From positions 3,472,001 through 3,536,000 of the forward strand of contig NZ_CP080417.1 in NCBI RefSeq assembly GCF_019457535.1: a stretch of 64,000 bases of DNA. Reading direction: 5' to 3'. Made by a program: the position numbers and the translations under genes. Under the pieces are notes generated by a model. It was not told where the DNA came from, did no database searches, and saw only the letters and a list, made by a program, of their open reading frames with translations. This DNA comes from Shewanella halotolerans (lineage in GTDB: Bacteria > Pseudomonadota > Gammaproteobacteria > Enterobacterales > Shewanellaceae). Position 1 is the first letter of the stretch. Each line of letters starts with the position of its first letter. Shown in pieces: positions 42,049-51,161 of this stretch.

Positions 42049-42828
42049 TCACTCGGCGTGCTGGGCCAGCAATACCTTGAGGCCGCGGCACACCAGGGTC
42101 TCCATATCATCGACCCGGGCGATGTTAACATCCCCCAGCGGCGCCGTCAGCGCCAGTTGTCTCAGGGACTCGACACAGCCCTTGTAATAGTCCGGCTGAT
42201 TCATCATAGGGCCAGCAAGCCAGATACGATTAGGGTTCAGCAGGTTGATGGCCCAGGCGATCCCCATCCCCAGGTAACTACCGGCGCGGTAGAGTTCCTG
42301 CGGACTCTTGAGGCCGCGAATGCGAATCGACTCGCCACTGGCCAGCTGCTCCAGACTGTACTCGCCCCCTTCACTCATCACCCGGCAATGGCCCAGCTCG
42401 CCGGCTACGCCGCCGGCACCGAGAAACGGCTCGCCCTTAATGGCGATCGCCATGCCTATGCCGGCGCCGCTCATCAGCAGCAATTCGCAGGCATTTTTGG
42501 GGTCACAGACCGCCAGCATGCCGGCATCGATATCATTGTGAAGCAGGCTAAAGCGGGCCTGAGTCTTGAGCTTGGCCAGCGACAGGCCGTTGAGCTTGGG
42601 TGCCACCTTGCAAGCGATCAGGGTATCTTGCTTCACCAGTCCGGGCACCGCCACCCCTAAGGCATAGTCACTCAGGCCGTAGTCCACTTCGATGTCGGCG
42701 ATGTGGCGGTTGAGATCGGCCAGGGTGAAGTGTTCGCCGGTGGCGATTTTATATTGCTCGGTGCGCCCCTGAGTCTCAATTTCGAACAGGGCGGTAGTCG
42801 CGCCAATATCTATGGTCAGGGATTGCAT
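42049..42828 (-). CDS. ROK-family sugar kinase-like protein
   Basis: A 259-residue ASKHA-fold protein without a DNA-binding domain. The phosphate-1 motif is LTIDIGATTALFEI, the catalytic Asp lies in LLHNDIDAGML (about residue 102), and the ATP-site motif is LLMSGAGIGMAIAIKGEPFLGAGGVAGELGH (in parts: SGAGIGMAI, GGVAGELGH). The zinc-binding CxCGxxGCxE motif usual after GH is absent: the sequence reads RVMSEGGEYSLEQLASG. A kinase for a sugar or amino sugar is likely; the substrate is unknown. It lies beside an MFS transporter on the same strand, which may import that substrate. Confidence 0.8.
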   Translation of the reverse strand: MQSLTIDIGATTALFEIETQGRTEQYKIATGEHFTLADLNRHIADIEVDYGLSDYALGVAVPGLVKQDTLIACKVAPKLNGLSLAKLKTQARFSLLHNDIDAGMLAVCDPKNACELLLMSGAGIGMAIAIKGEPFLGAGGVAGELGHCRVMSEGGEYSLEQLASGESIRIRGLKSPQELYRAGSYLGMGIAWAINLLNPNRIWLAGPMMNQPDYYKGCVESLRQLALTAPLGDVNIARVDDMETLVCRGLKVLLAQHAE

Positions 42829-42986
42829 AACGAGCTCCGTAGCCGACTAGCTCATCACGGCGAGAGCCTCTCGGCGCAATGAGTAGAAGAGTTGTGTATC
42901 GCTAAATTTTATCACAAAAACCATCAACTAAGGCTATATAAAATGCGACTAACACCTTGCTTTGATTGAATTTCCATCAAGAGCTA

Positions 42987-44216
42987 TCAGGTTTCATCTA
43001 TTTTCTGCTCATTTGTCAGCCTAAGGGGCACCCGCCCCCAGGCCATCAAGAGTAGATGAATGGCCAGCAGCGGGATACAGGTGAGCAGCATCACCTCCCA
43101 GCCTAACCAGTGCAGCACCCAGCCGGCGCTCAAGGAGGCTAGGGCCTGGGAACCGAAGACGAAGGTATCGTTAAAGGCCTGAACCTTAAAGCGTTCTTCA
43201 CTGTGGTAATAACGCGGCAACAAGACGGTTCCGGCCACAAACAGCAGGTTCCAGCCGACGCCGAGCAGCACCAGAGCCACCCAGTAGTTCAACAACTCCC
43301 GCCCGAGCAAGGCTACCGTGATGGTCACACCATAGGCTGCCAGGCCCACCAGCATCATGCGGCTGGTGCCAAACTTGGCCACCAGATAGCCGCTAAACAG
43401 CGATGGGAAATACATGGCGATGATGTGACTTTGGATCACCCACTTGGTATCGGCCAGGGAATAATGCTCCATGTGATGCATATGCAGGGGTGTGGCCGTC
43501 ATGATGAAGCTCATCATGCCATAGCCTATGGTCGCCGCGCCGATGGCGGTCCAGATAGAAGGTTGCAACAAGATGTTGCCAAGGGGGCGCACTACCTGAT
43601 GAGATGCCACATGGGCCGGTTTGTCCTGGCGATTTTCCTGATAGAAACAGAGCACCAGCCCCGCCATCAGGCAGACGCAGATCAGAAACAGGAAGGCGCC
43701 CACATGAGGCGTGGCAAACAGGTTTTCACCCAGCACCGCAAGTTCTGGCCCCATGATGGCGGCCACCAAACCACCGACCAAGACCCGGGAGGCCGCCTTG
43801 GCGCTATCGAGTGCCGCCACAGACTCCATGGCCGCAAAGCGGTATTGCTGTACTATCGCCCCGGCAGAGCCCAAGAGCAGACCACTGAGACAGAAAGGCA
43901 CGAAGAGCTGCGCCTGAGTGGCGAAGGCCGCCAAGAGACCACCGCTTGCCCCCAAGCCACTGCCCAGCAGAAAGATCTTCTTGCGGCCGAAGCGACGCAT
44001 CAAACGACTAACAGGCACCACAGAGATGGCCACGCCTATTACCATGATGGCAATCGGCAGGGTGGCCAGCGCCGGGGTTGGCGCTAATTCGGCGCCAATC
44101 AGGCCGCCGAGCAACATCATCATGGGGGTGGCACTCATGGCAAAGGCCTGAGCCAGGGTTAATACCCATACATTTCTTGGCATAAAAGTTAGGATCTGCT
44201 GATCTTTCGCGTTCAT
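42987..44216 (-). CDS. Major facilitator superfamily transporter
   Basis: A 409-residue protein with twelve predicted helices in two halves split by a loop near residue 205 (YQENRQDKPAHVASHQ). The MFS loop motif is VSRLMRRFGRKKIFLLGSG (about residue 72). The substrate cannot be read from sequence. Its N-terminus is intact, but no good ribosome site precedes the ATG at 44216; an internal ATG at 44183 is an alternative. It is upstream of, and on the same strand as, the ROK gene, with a 158-bp gap. Confidence 0.88.
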   Translation of the reverse strand: MNAKDQQILTFMPRNVWVLTLAQAFAMSATPMMMLLGGLIGAELAPTPALATLPIAIMVIGVAISVVPVSRLMRRFGRKKIFLLGSGLGASGGLLAAFATQAQLFVPFCLSGLLLGSAGAIVQQYRFAAMESVAALDSAKAASRVLVGGLVAAIMGPELAVLGENLFATPHVGAFLFLICVCLMAGLVLCFYQENRQDKPAHVASHQVVRPLGNILLQPSIWTAIGAATIGYGMMSFIMTATPLHMHHMEHYSLADTKWVIQSHIIAMYFPSLFSGYLVAKFGTSRMMLVGLAAYGVTITVALLGRELLNYWVALVLLGVGWNLLFVAGTVLLPRYYHSEERFKVQAFNDTFVFGSQALASLSAGWVLHWLGWEVMLLTCIPLLAIHLLLMAWGRVPLRLTNEQKIDET

Positions 44217-44722
44217 TTATGCAGCATTCTGTATCGATTTAATGCAAGCCATAAGGCTTGCAATCTAGTGCGCTAGATGAATAAGCGATAACCCAGTAGA
44301 AATATGATACAGACGCTGCCCCTAGGCTTCATCTTGAAAACAAAATTTGTGCTCAAAAGGTCAACAGCCCCTAATCACAAATCGTTCACTTATAAGCAAA
44401 ATACTGACTCGCGACAAACTTTACCAGCCTAGAACGCAGATATTGGCGGATATCACGCTGAATCTCTGCCCCTCTGGGCTATCTGATGCAATGCCCACAG
44501 CCCCCCGATTCAATAACCACAGCACATCCGGCGGCTCACGCCAGACTTTACGCCGTCCTTGATACGCTTTTTCGCGCCTCCCTTCCAACTCACCCGCTGA
44601 GCTGCGATAATCAGCGGCAACTCAGCCAATATCTCACCTCTGGAGATAAGGCCAAGCCTATTCGCTCAAGCCCAGAAGGCCACGCTTAGATGGCCCCGCA
44701 ACTGGGTACTAAAGGAGACTTC
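44217..44722. other. Gene-poor region with paired hairpins
   Basis: A 506-bp divergent gap between the MFS gene and the aminopeptidase gene. Two perfect short dyads lie side by side near the MFS start: GCAAGCC/GGCTTGC (44244-44261) and ATCTAG/CTAGAT (44263-44278). A 67-codon frame at 44486-44689 ends just before the aminopeptidase but has no family resemblance or ribosome site. The aminopeptidase ribosome site AAAGGAG is at 44711-44717. Confidence 0.5.
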
Positions 44723-46510
44723 ATGACATCTGTAACCGCACAACGTCTGGACGCCATAAGAGGCGACATGCTCAGCCAAACCCTCGATGCCTTCATCGTG
44801 CCCCGGGCCGACGAATATCTGGGCGAGTATGTCCCCGAGCGTAACGAAAGACTGCACTGGCTCACCGGCTTTACCGGTTCGGCAGGCATGGCCATAGTGC
44901 TCAAAGAGCGCGCCGCCATCTTCATCGATGGCCGTTACACGGTTCAGGTCAAGCAGCAGGTAGACAGTGCTCAGTTCGATTATCAGAGTCTCACCGACAC
45001 ACCACAGATTCCTTGGCTCATCGCCCAGCTTAACGAAGGCGCTCGCATCGGCTATGACCCACGCCTGCATACCCTGAGCTGGCAACAACAGGCCGAGGCC
45101 CAGTGTCAGCGCGCCGGTATAGAGCTGATTGCGATGACAGACAACCCTATCGATCGCCACTGGCAAGAGCGCCCCGCCGCCTCCAGCGCCCCAATCACCC
45201 TCTTTAGTGAGCAGAGCGCCGGCGTCAGCAGCGCCGTGAAACGTGAGCAGATAGGTAAGGCCGTGGCGGCAGCCGGTGCCGATGTGGCGCTCATCAGCGC
45301 ACTGGACTCCTTCTGCTGGCTGCTGAACATTCGCGGCAACGACGTACCTCGTCTGCCCGTGGTCTTAGGCACGGCCCTGCTGTATAAGAATGGCGAGATG
45401 ACACTCTTTACCGATCTCGCCAAGCTACCAGAGGGGATCCAGGCCCATGTGGGCGCTGGCGTCAACTTCATGGCCGAAACCGAACTCGAAGGCGTGTTAT
45501 CTAAGTTCGATGGCGTCAAGCTACTGGCCGACCCAGACAGCGCCAACGCCTGGATGCAGCTAACGGCAAAGCAAGCCGGTGCCAGGCTGATCGCCGGGCA
45601 AGATCCGGTTGCCCTGCCCAAGGCGCAGAAGAATCCGGCCGAACTCGCCGGCCTTAGCGCCTGTCATATTCGCGACGGCGTGGCCGTGAGCCGTTTCCTC
45701 GCCTGGCTCGACGCCGAAGTGGCCGCCCAGCGTCTCTATGACGAAGGCACCCTGGCCGACAAGCTTGAGAGCTTCCGCCTGGAAGATCCCCAGTATCGCG
45801 AGCCGAGCTTCGATACCATCTCGGCCGCCGGTGCTAACGCCGCCATGTGCCACTACAACCACAACAACGGCACCCCAGCCATGATGACCATGGACAGCAT
45901 CTACCTGGTGGACTCGGGCGCTCAGTATCTGGATGGCACCACAGACGTTACCCGCACCATCGCCATCGGCGAGGTCACCGACGAGCAGCGTAAGATGGTC
46001 ACCCTGGTATTGAAGGGCCATATCGCCCTGGATCAGGCCAGATTCCCTAAGGGCACAACGGGCCAACAGCTCGACGGCTTCGCCCGTCAATACCTGTGGC
46101 AGCATGGCTTCGATTATGACCACGGCACGGGCCACGGCGTGGGCCACTTCCTCAGCGTCCATGAGGGACCGCAGCGCATCGCCAAGAACAGCAATGCCGT
46201 CGCCCTGCTGCCAGGCATGGTGGTGTCGAACGAGCCGGGCTACTACCGCGCCGATGCCTTTGGTATTCGTATCGAAAATCTCATCACAGTGCAGGCCTGC
46301 GAGGCCCTGGCCGGCGCCGAGCGTGAGATGTATGAGTTCCATGCCCTCACCCTGATCCCGATCGACACACGTCTTATCGATAAGCAGCTGCTGAATGACG
46401 CCGAGATCAACTGGCTCAATGGCTACCATCAGAGAGTCAGAGAGACCCTGAGCCCGCTGATGCTGGGCGCTGAGCTCGACTGGCTACTCAAGGCGACCGA
46501 GGCCATATAA
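44723..46510 (+). CDS. Aminopeptidase P (M24B), long form
   Basis: A 595-residue cytosolic Xaa-Pro aminopeptidase of the three-domain type: two creatinase-like domains (about 1-150 and 160-300) and the catalytic domain (310-530), with a C-terminal extension. It begins MTSVTAQRLDAIRGDMLSQ at the ATG 6 bases after AAAGGAG. Metal ligands: YLVDSGAQYLDGTTDVTRT (two Asp), GTGHGVGHFLSVHEGP (His), SNEPGYY (Glu) and GIRIENLI (Glu). It removes the first residue from peptides with proline in position two. It is distinct from the shorter M24 enzyme at 40469. It is monocistronic. Confidence 0.92.
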   Translation: MTSVTAQRLDAIRGDMLSQTLDAFIVPRADEYLGEYVPERNERLHWLTGFTGSAGMAIVLKERAAIFIDGRYTVQVKQQVDSAQFDYQSLTDTPQIPWLIAQLNEGARIGYDPRLHTLSWQQQAEAQCQRAGIELIAMTDNPIDRHWQERPAASSAPITLFSEQSAGVSSAVKREQIGKAVAAAGADVALISALDSFCWLLNIRGNDVPRLPVVLGTALLYKNGEMTLFTDLAKLPEGIQAHVGAGVNFMAETELEGVLSKFDGVKLLADPDSANAWMQLTAKQAGARLIAGQDPVALPKAQKNPAELAGLSACHIRDGVAVSRFLAWLDAEVAAQRLYDEGTLADKLESFRLEDPQYREPSFDTISAAGANAAMCHYNHNNGTPAMMTMDSIYLVDSGAQYLDGTTDVTRTIAIGEVTDEQRKMVTLVLKGHIALDQARFPKGTTGQQLDGFARQYLWQHGFDYDHGTGHGVGHFLSVHEGPQRIAKNSNAVALLPGMVVSNEPGYYRADAFGIRIENLITVQACEALAGAEREMYEFHALTLIPIDTRLIDKQLLNDAEINWLNGYHQRVRETLSPLMLGAELDWLLKATEAI

Positions 46511-46562
46511 AGCAAAGGTTATATAGGACAAAAGCCATATAAAAGTTAGGCTTTTTATCCAT

Positions 46563-46590
46563 AAAAACAGCACCCTAAGGTGCTGTTTTT
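46563..46590. terminator. Bidirectional terminator (aminopeptidase P / REC–EAL)
   Basis: CAGCACC (46568-46574) pairs with GGTGCTG (46579-46585), with A5 before and T5 after. Confidence 0.9.
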
Positions 46591-46592
46591 GT

Positions 46593-47792
46593 TTATGCCT
46601 GAACCAGACGCTCGCGGGCCTTTAGCCAGCGCACCAGCTCGCTGTAGGGTTTAGGACGGCAGATGAGGTAGCCCTGCAAGGAGATATCTTCGATCTGCTC
46701 CAGATAGTTGAGATCATGGATATCCTCTACTCCCTCGGCCACCAGATGAATGCCGAGCTTGCCACTGATCGCCTGCATAGATTTGAGTATGGTCTGGGAG
46801 ACAGGGTCTTTATGTATGCCATGAACCAGGCTGCGATCCAGCTTCAGCTCGCTGATGGGCAGAGTGCATAGCTGGGAGAGATTGGTATAGCCGGTGCCGA
46901 AGTCGTCTATGGCCACACCGATACGGTTCATCCTCAACTGGCTGATGGTGGAGTGCTGACGCTGTTTATCCAACACCTGATTTTCGGTGATCTCCACCGT
47001 CAGGCGCGACGGCGACAACAGGTTTTGCTCACAGTACTGCATCAGGCGGGTATGCCAGCCACTCTGATTGAGCTGCTTAGGGGTCAGATTGATCGACAGG
47101 TGGCACTGTTTGCACGACTCAAACTGGCTGATCAGCGCCCACTCTGGGATGGCGTTATTCAGCAGCTTAGTGGTCAGGCTGTTGAGGGCGTTGTTGCACT
47201 CGGCCACATCGATAAACTTATCTGGAGTGATCAACTGCAAGCGAGTGCCCTGCTGCAGGCGGCACAGCACCTCGAACCCCTTTATCTTGCCGCGGGCGAT
47301 ATCCACCTGCGCCTGATAATAGGGAATGATCTTATTGGAGTTGATGGCGCGGCGGATCTCGTCGATGCTCATCAATCCCTTGTGGCGCACACCGTTGCCC
47401 TGAAAGGCCATCAGACGATAGCGTTCGACACAGACCCTGAGCTGCTCTGTGGTGACCGGTTTCATCAGGGCGCCCAGCAGCCTGAGCTTGGAGGCCTCCA
47501 CCAGCTGAGAGGCGGCCTCGACGATACGCGACTCCATGCCAGAGGCGATGATGATCCCCCCTTTAAACTCCATCTTACTCAGACGCATCAGAAACTCTAT
47601 GCCGTCAACTTCGGGCATATGCAGGTCCACCACCACTATCTGGTAGTCATCGCTATATTTACTTAAGGTTCGAATGGCGCTGCGGGCGTCGCGGCAGAAC
47701 TCCACCTTGTCCACATCCAGCAGCAAAAAGTGACGACTGAGCACGCGGCAGGCGCTCAGCGAATCATCGACGATCAAGACATTTATCGACAT
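46593..47792 (-). CDS. REC–EAL response regulator (c-di-GMP phosphodiesterase)
   Basis: A 399-residue protein with an N-terminal receiver (about 1-122; Asp9-Asp10, phosphoacceptor Asp56 in VVVDLHMPEVDG, Lys111) and a C-terminal EAL domain (about 145-390). The signature motif reads EVL (Glu174) instead of EAL; the metal-site motifs IDDFGTGYTNL and LVAEGVED and the Lys in SELKLDRSLV are present, so activity is likely. It would lower c-di-GMP in response to phosphorylation by an unlinked kinase. No kinase gene is adjacent. Confidence 0.9.
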   Translation of the reverse strand: MSINVLIVDDSLSACRVLSRHFLLLDVDKVEFCRDARSAIRTLSKYSDDYQIVVVDLHMPEVDGIEFLMRLSKMEFKGGIIIASGMESRIVEAASQLVEASKLRLLGALMKPVTTEQLRVCVERYRLMAFQGNGVRHKGLMSIDEIRRAINSNKIIPYYQAQVDIARGKIKGFEVLCRLQQGTRLQLITPDKFIDVAECNNALNSLTTKLLNNAIPEWALISQFESCKQCHLSINLTPKQLNQSGWHTRLMQYCEQNLLSPSRLTVEITENQVLDKQRQHSTISQLRMNRIGVAIDDFGTGYTNLSQLCTLPISELKLDRSLVHGIHKDPVSQTILKSMQAISGKLGIHLVAEGVEDIHDLNYLEQIEDISLQGYLICRPKPYSELVRWLKARERLVQA

Positions 47793-48111
47793 GACATCCC
47801 CTCATCCAAAGCAGGATGCTGCCTCGCAGTTGGGGCATACCAAATATACACCTAAGCCTCCATGCCTGTGACAACCTCCAAACGTTAACTTAATAAGGTT
47901 AGTTCAGCGCGCTTAAGTGTCAAATTGACCCAAATTATCGGCACAGGCGATAATTGCGGCAGATAAAAGTGCAGGTTTTAACCGAAAATTTTGCTATACT
48001 CCGCGGCCGCCTTTGTGGCCCAGGGTGGTAATGGGTTAAGGTACAGCTCGAGTCTGGACTAAACTCAATTTGATATGTCGTTATTTTAAAAGGTAAACAA
48101 CAGGATATCCC
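47793..48111 (+). promoter_or_regulatory. rhlE promoter and long leader
   Basis: A 319-bp gap. An extended -10 box, TGCTATACT, ends at 48000, without a clear -35. The transcript would have a leader of about 105 nt before the helicase ATG, and AAAAGGTAA lies near 48089-48097. Long leaders are common for cold-induced RNA helicases, though the regulation here is inference. Nothing else is recognised. Confidence 0.5.
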
Positions 48112-49410
48112 ATGAGATTTGAATCTTTCAGTTTTGCTCCCGAGATTTTGCGCGCCATCTCAGAATGTGGGTACCAAAAAATGACGCCCATTCAAAAAGA
48201 GGCCATCCCGGCGATCCGTCGCGGACAGGATGTGCTGGCCAGCGCCCAGACGGGTACCGGCAAGACGGCGGCCTTCGCCCTGCCTATTCTGCAAAAGATG
48301 TTCGATAGCCCAAGCGACACTCAGCGCTCCAACACCCGCGCGCTAATCCTGGCCCCTACCCGCGAACTGGTGGCTCAGGTGGCCGACAACATAAAGCAGT
48401 ACAGCCGTTACCTGCCCATCTCAGTGCTGACCGTCTATGGCGGCGTCAAGATGGATACCCAGGCGGCTAAGGTAAAGAAAGGCGCCGACATCATAGTCGC
48501 CACTCCAGGCCGCCTGCTGGAGCACTTGCAAGCCTGTAACCTCAACCTGTCTAACGTCGACTTCCTGGTACTGGATGAGGCCGACCGCATGTTGGACATG
48601 GGCTTCATCACAGACATTCAGAAGATCCTGCAGCAGGTTAATCGCGACCGTCAGAACCTGCTGTTTTCCGCCACCTTCTCAAGTGCCGTCAAGCAGCTGG
48701 CCAACGAGATGCTGGTCAAGCCTAAGCTGATCGCCGTCGACAAGCAGAACACCACGGCGGTGACCGTCAGCCAGGTGGTCTACCCTGTGGAGCAGCGCCG
48801 CAAGCGTGAACTCCTCTCAGAGCTGATCGGCAAGAAGAACTGGCAACAGGTATTGGTATTTACCGCCACCCGTGAGGCCGCCGACGTCCTGGTGAAAGAA
48901 CTCAACCTGGACGGCATCCCCTCAGCTGTAGTTCACAGCGAGAAGGCCCAGGGCAATCGTCGCCGTGCGCTGCGAGAATTTAAAGAGGGTAAGGTGCGCG
49001 CCTTGGTGGCCACCGAGGTCGCCGCTCGCGGCCTGGACATCCCCGAGCTGGAATATGTGGTCAACTTCGACCTGCCCTTCCTGGCCGAAGACTATGTCCA
49101 CCGCATCGGTCGTACCGGTCGCGCCGGTCGCAGTGGCGTCGCCATCTCGCTGGTGAGCCGTGAAGAGGAGCGCACCTTAGCCGACATCGAGAAATTGATC
49201 GGCACTAAGATCCGCCGCATCACCATCCCAGGCTATGAGGTGGGCAGTCGCGATCTCTTGATCAAACAGCTGCAGAAGCGTCGCAGCTTCGCCAAGAAGC
49301 AACAGCGCAGCGACAACGTGGGTGCTCAGGTGATCGCCGAGAAGAACATGGGGTCTCGCCGGGTGAAGGTGAAGAACTCATCCAATGCGAAAATAAAGAA
49401 GCAAAAATAA
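48112..49410 (+). CDS. rhlE: DEAD-box RNA helicase, RhlE type
   Basis: A 432-residue ATP-dependent RNA helicase. Motifs in order: Q motif (FSFAPEILRAI...MTPIQKEAIP), motif I AQTGTGKTAA, Ia PTRELVAQ, motif II DEAD in FLVLDEADRMLDMGF, motif III SATFS, and in the second RecA domain ARGLDIPE and motif VI HRIGRTGRAGR. The basic C-terminal tail (about 365-432, Lys/Arg-rich) is short, as in RhlE-like rather than DeaD-like proteins. It acts in ribosome assembly and mRNA turnover, often in the cold. It is monocistronic with a terminator. Confidence 0.9.
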   Translation: MRFESFSFAPEILRAISECGYQKMTPIQKEAIPAIRRGQDVLASAQTGTGKTAAFALPILQKMFDSPSDTQRSNTRALILAPTRELVAQVADNIKQYSRYLPISVLTVYGGVKMDTQAAKVKKGADIIVATPGRLLEHLQACNLNLSNVDFLVLDEADRMLDMGFITDIQKILQQVNRDRQNLLFSATFSSAVKQLANEMLVKPKLIAVDKQNTTAVTVSQVVYPVEQRRKRELLSELIGKKNWQQVLVFTATREAADVLVKELNLDGIPSAVVHSEKAQGNRRRALREFKEGKVRALVATEVAARGLDIPELEYVVNFDLPFLAEDYVHRIGRTGRAGRSGVAISLVSREEERTLADIEKLIGTKIRRITIPGYEVGSRDLLIKQLQKRRSFAKKQQRSDNVGAQVIAEKNMGSRRVKVKNSSNAKIKKQK

Positions 49411-49446
49411 TCGACGTACGGTCACAAAATTATTATCTAATCAAAT

Positions 49447-49471
49447 AAGGCACTTAACAGTGCCTTTTTTG
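49447..49471 (+). terminator. rhlE terminator
   Basis: AAGGCAC (49447-49453) pairs with GTGCC (49460-49464) plus T6. Confidence 0.85.
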
Positions 49472-49562
49472 TTCGCATCGATTAATTCCACATCAGGGTG
49501 AAAGTTTACGGCCGCCGCCTGGGTCTGTTCGACAGTTAAAACAATCACGAGAAGGCCACCCT

Positions 49563-50231
49563 ATGACCAAGACACAAAATTCACGCGCTGGCGCCCTGCT
49601 TAGCGCCCTACTCTTTACCTTGATGAGCCTGGCGCTCATCGCACCCTCAGCATCAGCTAAGCCGATAGCTGAAAGCCCGACATCTATCTCGCCGCTACTG
49701 AACGGTCAGACGGTGCCCGCTATTCAGGTAAAGGATCTTAAGGGCAATTCGGTAGATCTGCAGCAGATGCTCCAGGGGAAGCCCAGCGTACTCTTCTTCT
49801 ACCGCGGCGGCTGGTGTCCCTTCTGTAACGCCCAGATGGGTCAGCTGCAGGCGATCGAAGGCGATCTCCTCAAGATGGGCTTTCAACTAATCGGCATCTC
49901 ACCCGATGCGCCAGAGGAGCTGCGCGCCTCCATGACCAAGAACGATCTCAACTACACCCTGGTCTCGGATGCAGACCTCAATGCCATGCGCGCCTTCGGC
50001 CTGGCCTATTTCACCAGTCAGAGCATATCGGATAGATACATGGCCAAGATGCACCTGAAAAATAAGCTGTGGAAGAACGCCGCCGGCGAGTCCCGCCTGG
50101 TGCTGCCGGTGCCCGCCGTCTATGTCACGGACAAAACGGGGCTGGTGCACTTTCAATACATCAATCCTAACTACAAGGTGCGCGCCGAGCCTAAGCTTAT
50201 CCTCACCGCGGCGAGTCTCATCCCCCAGTAG
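49563..50231 (+). CDS. Exported thioredoxin-fold (AhpC/TSA-like) protein
   Basis: A 222-residue protein with a signal peptide (about 1-32, cleavage near ASA-KP) and a peroxiredoxin-like thioredoxin fold. The motif LFFYRGGWCPFCNAQMGQL places Cys85 and Cys88 in a CPFC pair, like thioredoxin-type redox proteins rather than the single peroxidatic Cys of classical AhpC. A cis-Pro is seen at LPVPAVYVTDKTG. It is probably a periplasmic reductase or peroxidase; the partner is unknown. It is monocistronic. Confidence 0.8.
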   Translation: MTKTQNSRAGALLSALLFTLMSLALIAPSASAKPIAESPTSISPLLNGQTVPAIQVKDLKGNSVDLQQMLQGKPSVLFFYRGGWCPFCNAQMGQLQAIEGDLLKMGFQLIGISPDAPEELRASMTKNDLNYTLVSDADLNAMRAFGLAYFTSQSISDRYMAKMHLKNKLWKNAAGESRLVLPVPAVYVTDKTGLVHFQYINPNYKVRAEPKLILTAASLIPQ

Positions 50232-50280
50232 GCAAAAGTGCCGACAGCGCTAGCCAATGACAGGGCTTACATATAGACAG

Positions 50281-50312
50281 ACCGCCGCACAGCCAAAGCG
50301 CGGCGGTTTTCT
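50281..50312 (+). terminator. Terminator after thioredoxin-like gene
   Basis: ACCGCCGC (50281-50288) pairs with GCGGCGGT (50300-50307), followed by TTTCTTT. Confidence 0.8.
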
Positions 50313-50391
50313 TTATCCTGCCGATATTGATAAGCGCGCCGATAGGGTATACTCAGCGCCGCATCCCTTTTTTCTTTTGCGTGGAGACGCA

Positions 50392-51024
50392 ATGACAGAG
50401 CAAAGCTACAACCAGGCCCTAGTGGCATTAGCCCAGGCGGGCCTCGCCGATCTGGCGGCGCGCAACGCCAATCCAGGCAGCATCAAGACCCCGGCGGCAG
50501 AGAGCCATTTCCTCTGCAACTGGATGGTGCAATCACTCAAGGAGCGACGCTTCTCCAAGTTGGTGGCCGATGACCTGGCCCTCTGGATCCGAGAAGGGCG
50601 CAGCAAGGGCGCCGGCGCCCAGCTCCCCCAGCTGCTGCAGCGAATCGAAACCCAATACCTACCGGCCATGGAAAATGCCGAGGTGGGTCAATCGCTGCTG
50701 GCGCTGATTGCCGACCTCGAAGCCCAGGGTTGGCTGGTTATCCTCGACTGTGAGGTGAGCGGCAAGCTCAGGCTCGACAGCGACGGTCAAAACAGCCTGG
50801 TGATCTCGGTCGAGCAGTATGAGCAGCATCTGGTCGAGGGTAAGCTTATCAAGCCCATCACTCTCTATATGCGCGCCGACGAGCAGTTGATCGCCCTGCA
50901 CGCCGTTAAGCACGCGCTGCTGCTGAGCCAAGGCGACAAGAAAGCCAGCTGCATCAAGCACCATAAGGCCTATCGCCTCTATCCAGGCAACCGCCAGCCC
51001 GCATTGGCACTGCTGAAAGCCTAA
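50392..51024 (+). CDS. DUF2913 family protein
   Basis: A 210-residue soluble protein. The ATG at 50392 (MTEQSYNQALVALAQAGLADL) is chosen; a longer frame from 50257 crosses the preceding terminator. The pattern NWMVQSLKERRFSKLVADDLALWIREGRSKG, in parts NWMVQSLKERRF and WIREGRSKG, and a later segment ending ITLYMRADEQLIAL, fits the DUF2913 family of Shewanella, Vibrio and Aeromonas. The function is unknown. The protein is mainly helical with a C-terminal alpha/beta part. Confidence 0.65.
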   Translation: MTEQSYNQALVALAQAGLADLAARNANPGSIKTPAAESHFLCNWMVQSLKERRFSKLVADDLALWIREGRSKGAGAQLPQLLQRIETQYLPAMENAEVGQSLLALIADLEAQGWLVILDCEVSGKLRLDSDGQNSLVISVEQYEQHLVEGKLIKPITLYMRADEQLIALHAVKHALLLSQGDKKASCIKHHKAYRLYPGNRQPALALLKA

Positions 51025-51161
51025 ACACGCTTTAGCTCGCCTTCTGTACAGGCCGTCTTAACCAGGACGGCCCTGCTTATCGACACTCGCATATCAACAC
51101 TCGTTTTCGGCCATTCTCGTGTTAGCATGTCAGCCAGGTTAACTTAAGGTCGACAGCCACT

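Noticed and set aside
41943..42131. 62-codon minus-strand frame over the 15-bp repeats
   Set aside because: It overlaps the ROK gene end, and its content reflects the tandem repeats; no ribosome site is seen.
44486..44689. 67-codon plus-strand frame just before aminopeptidase P
   Set aside because: There is no ribosome site and no recognisable family; it may be a small gene, but I cannot support it.
45560..46429. 289-codon minus-strand frame opposite aminopeptidase P
   Set aside because: It is the antisense of conserved catalytic sequence, with no ribosome site or family match.
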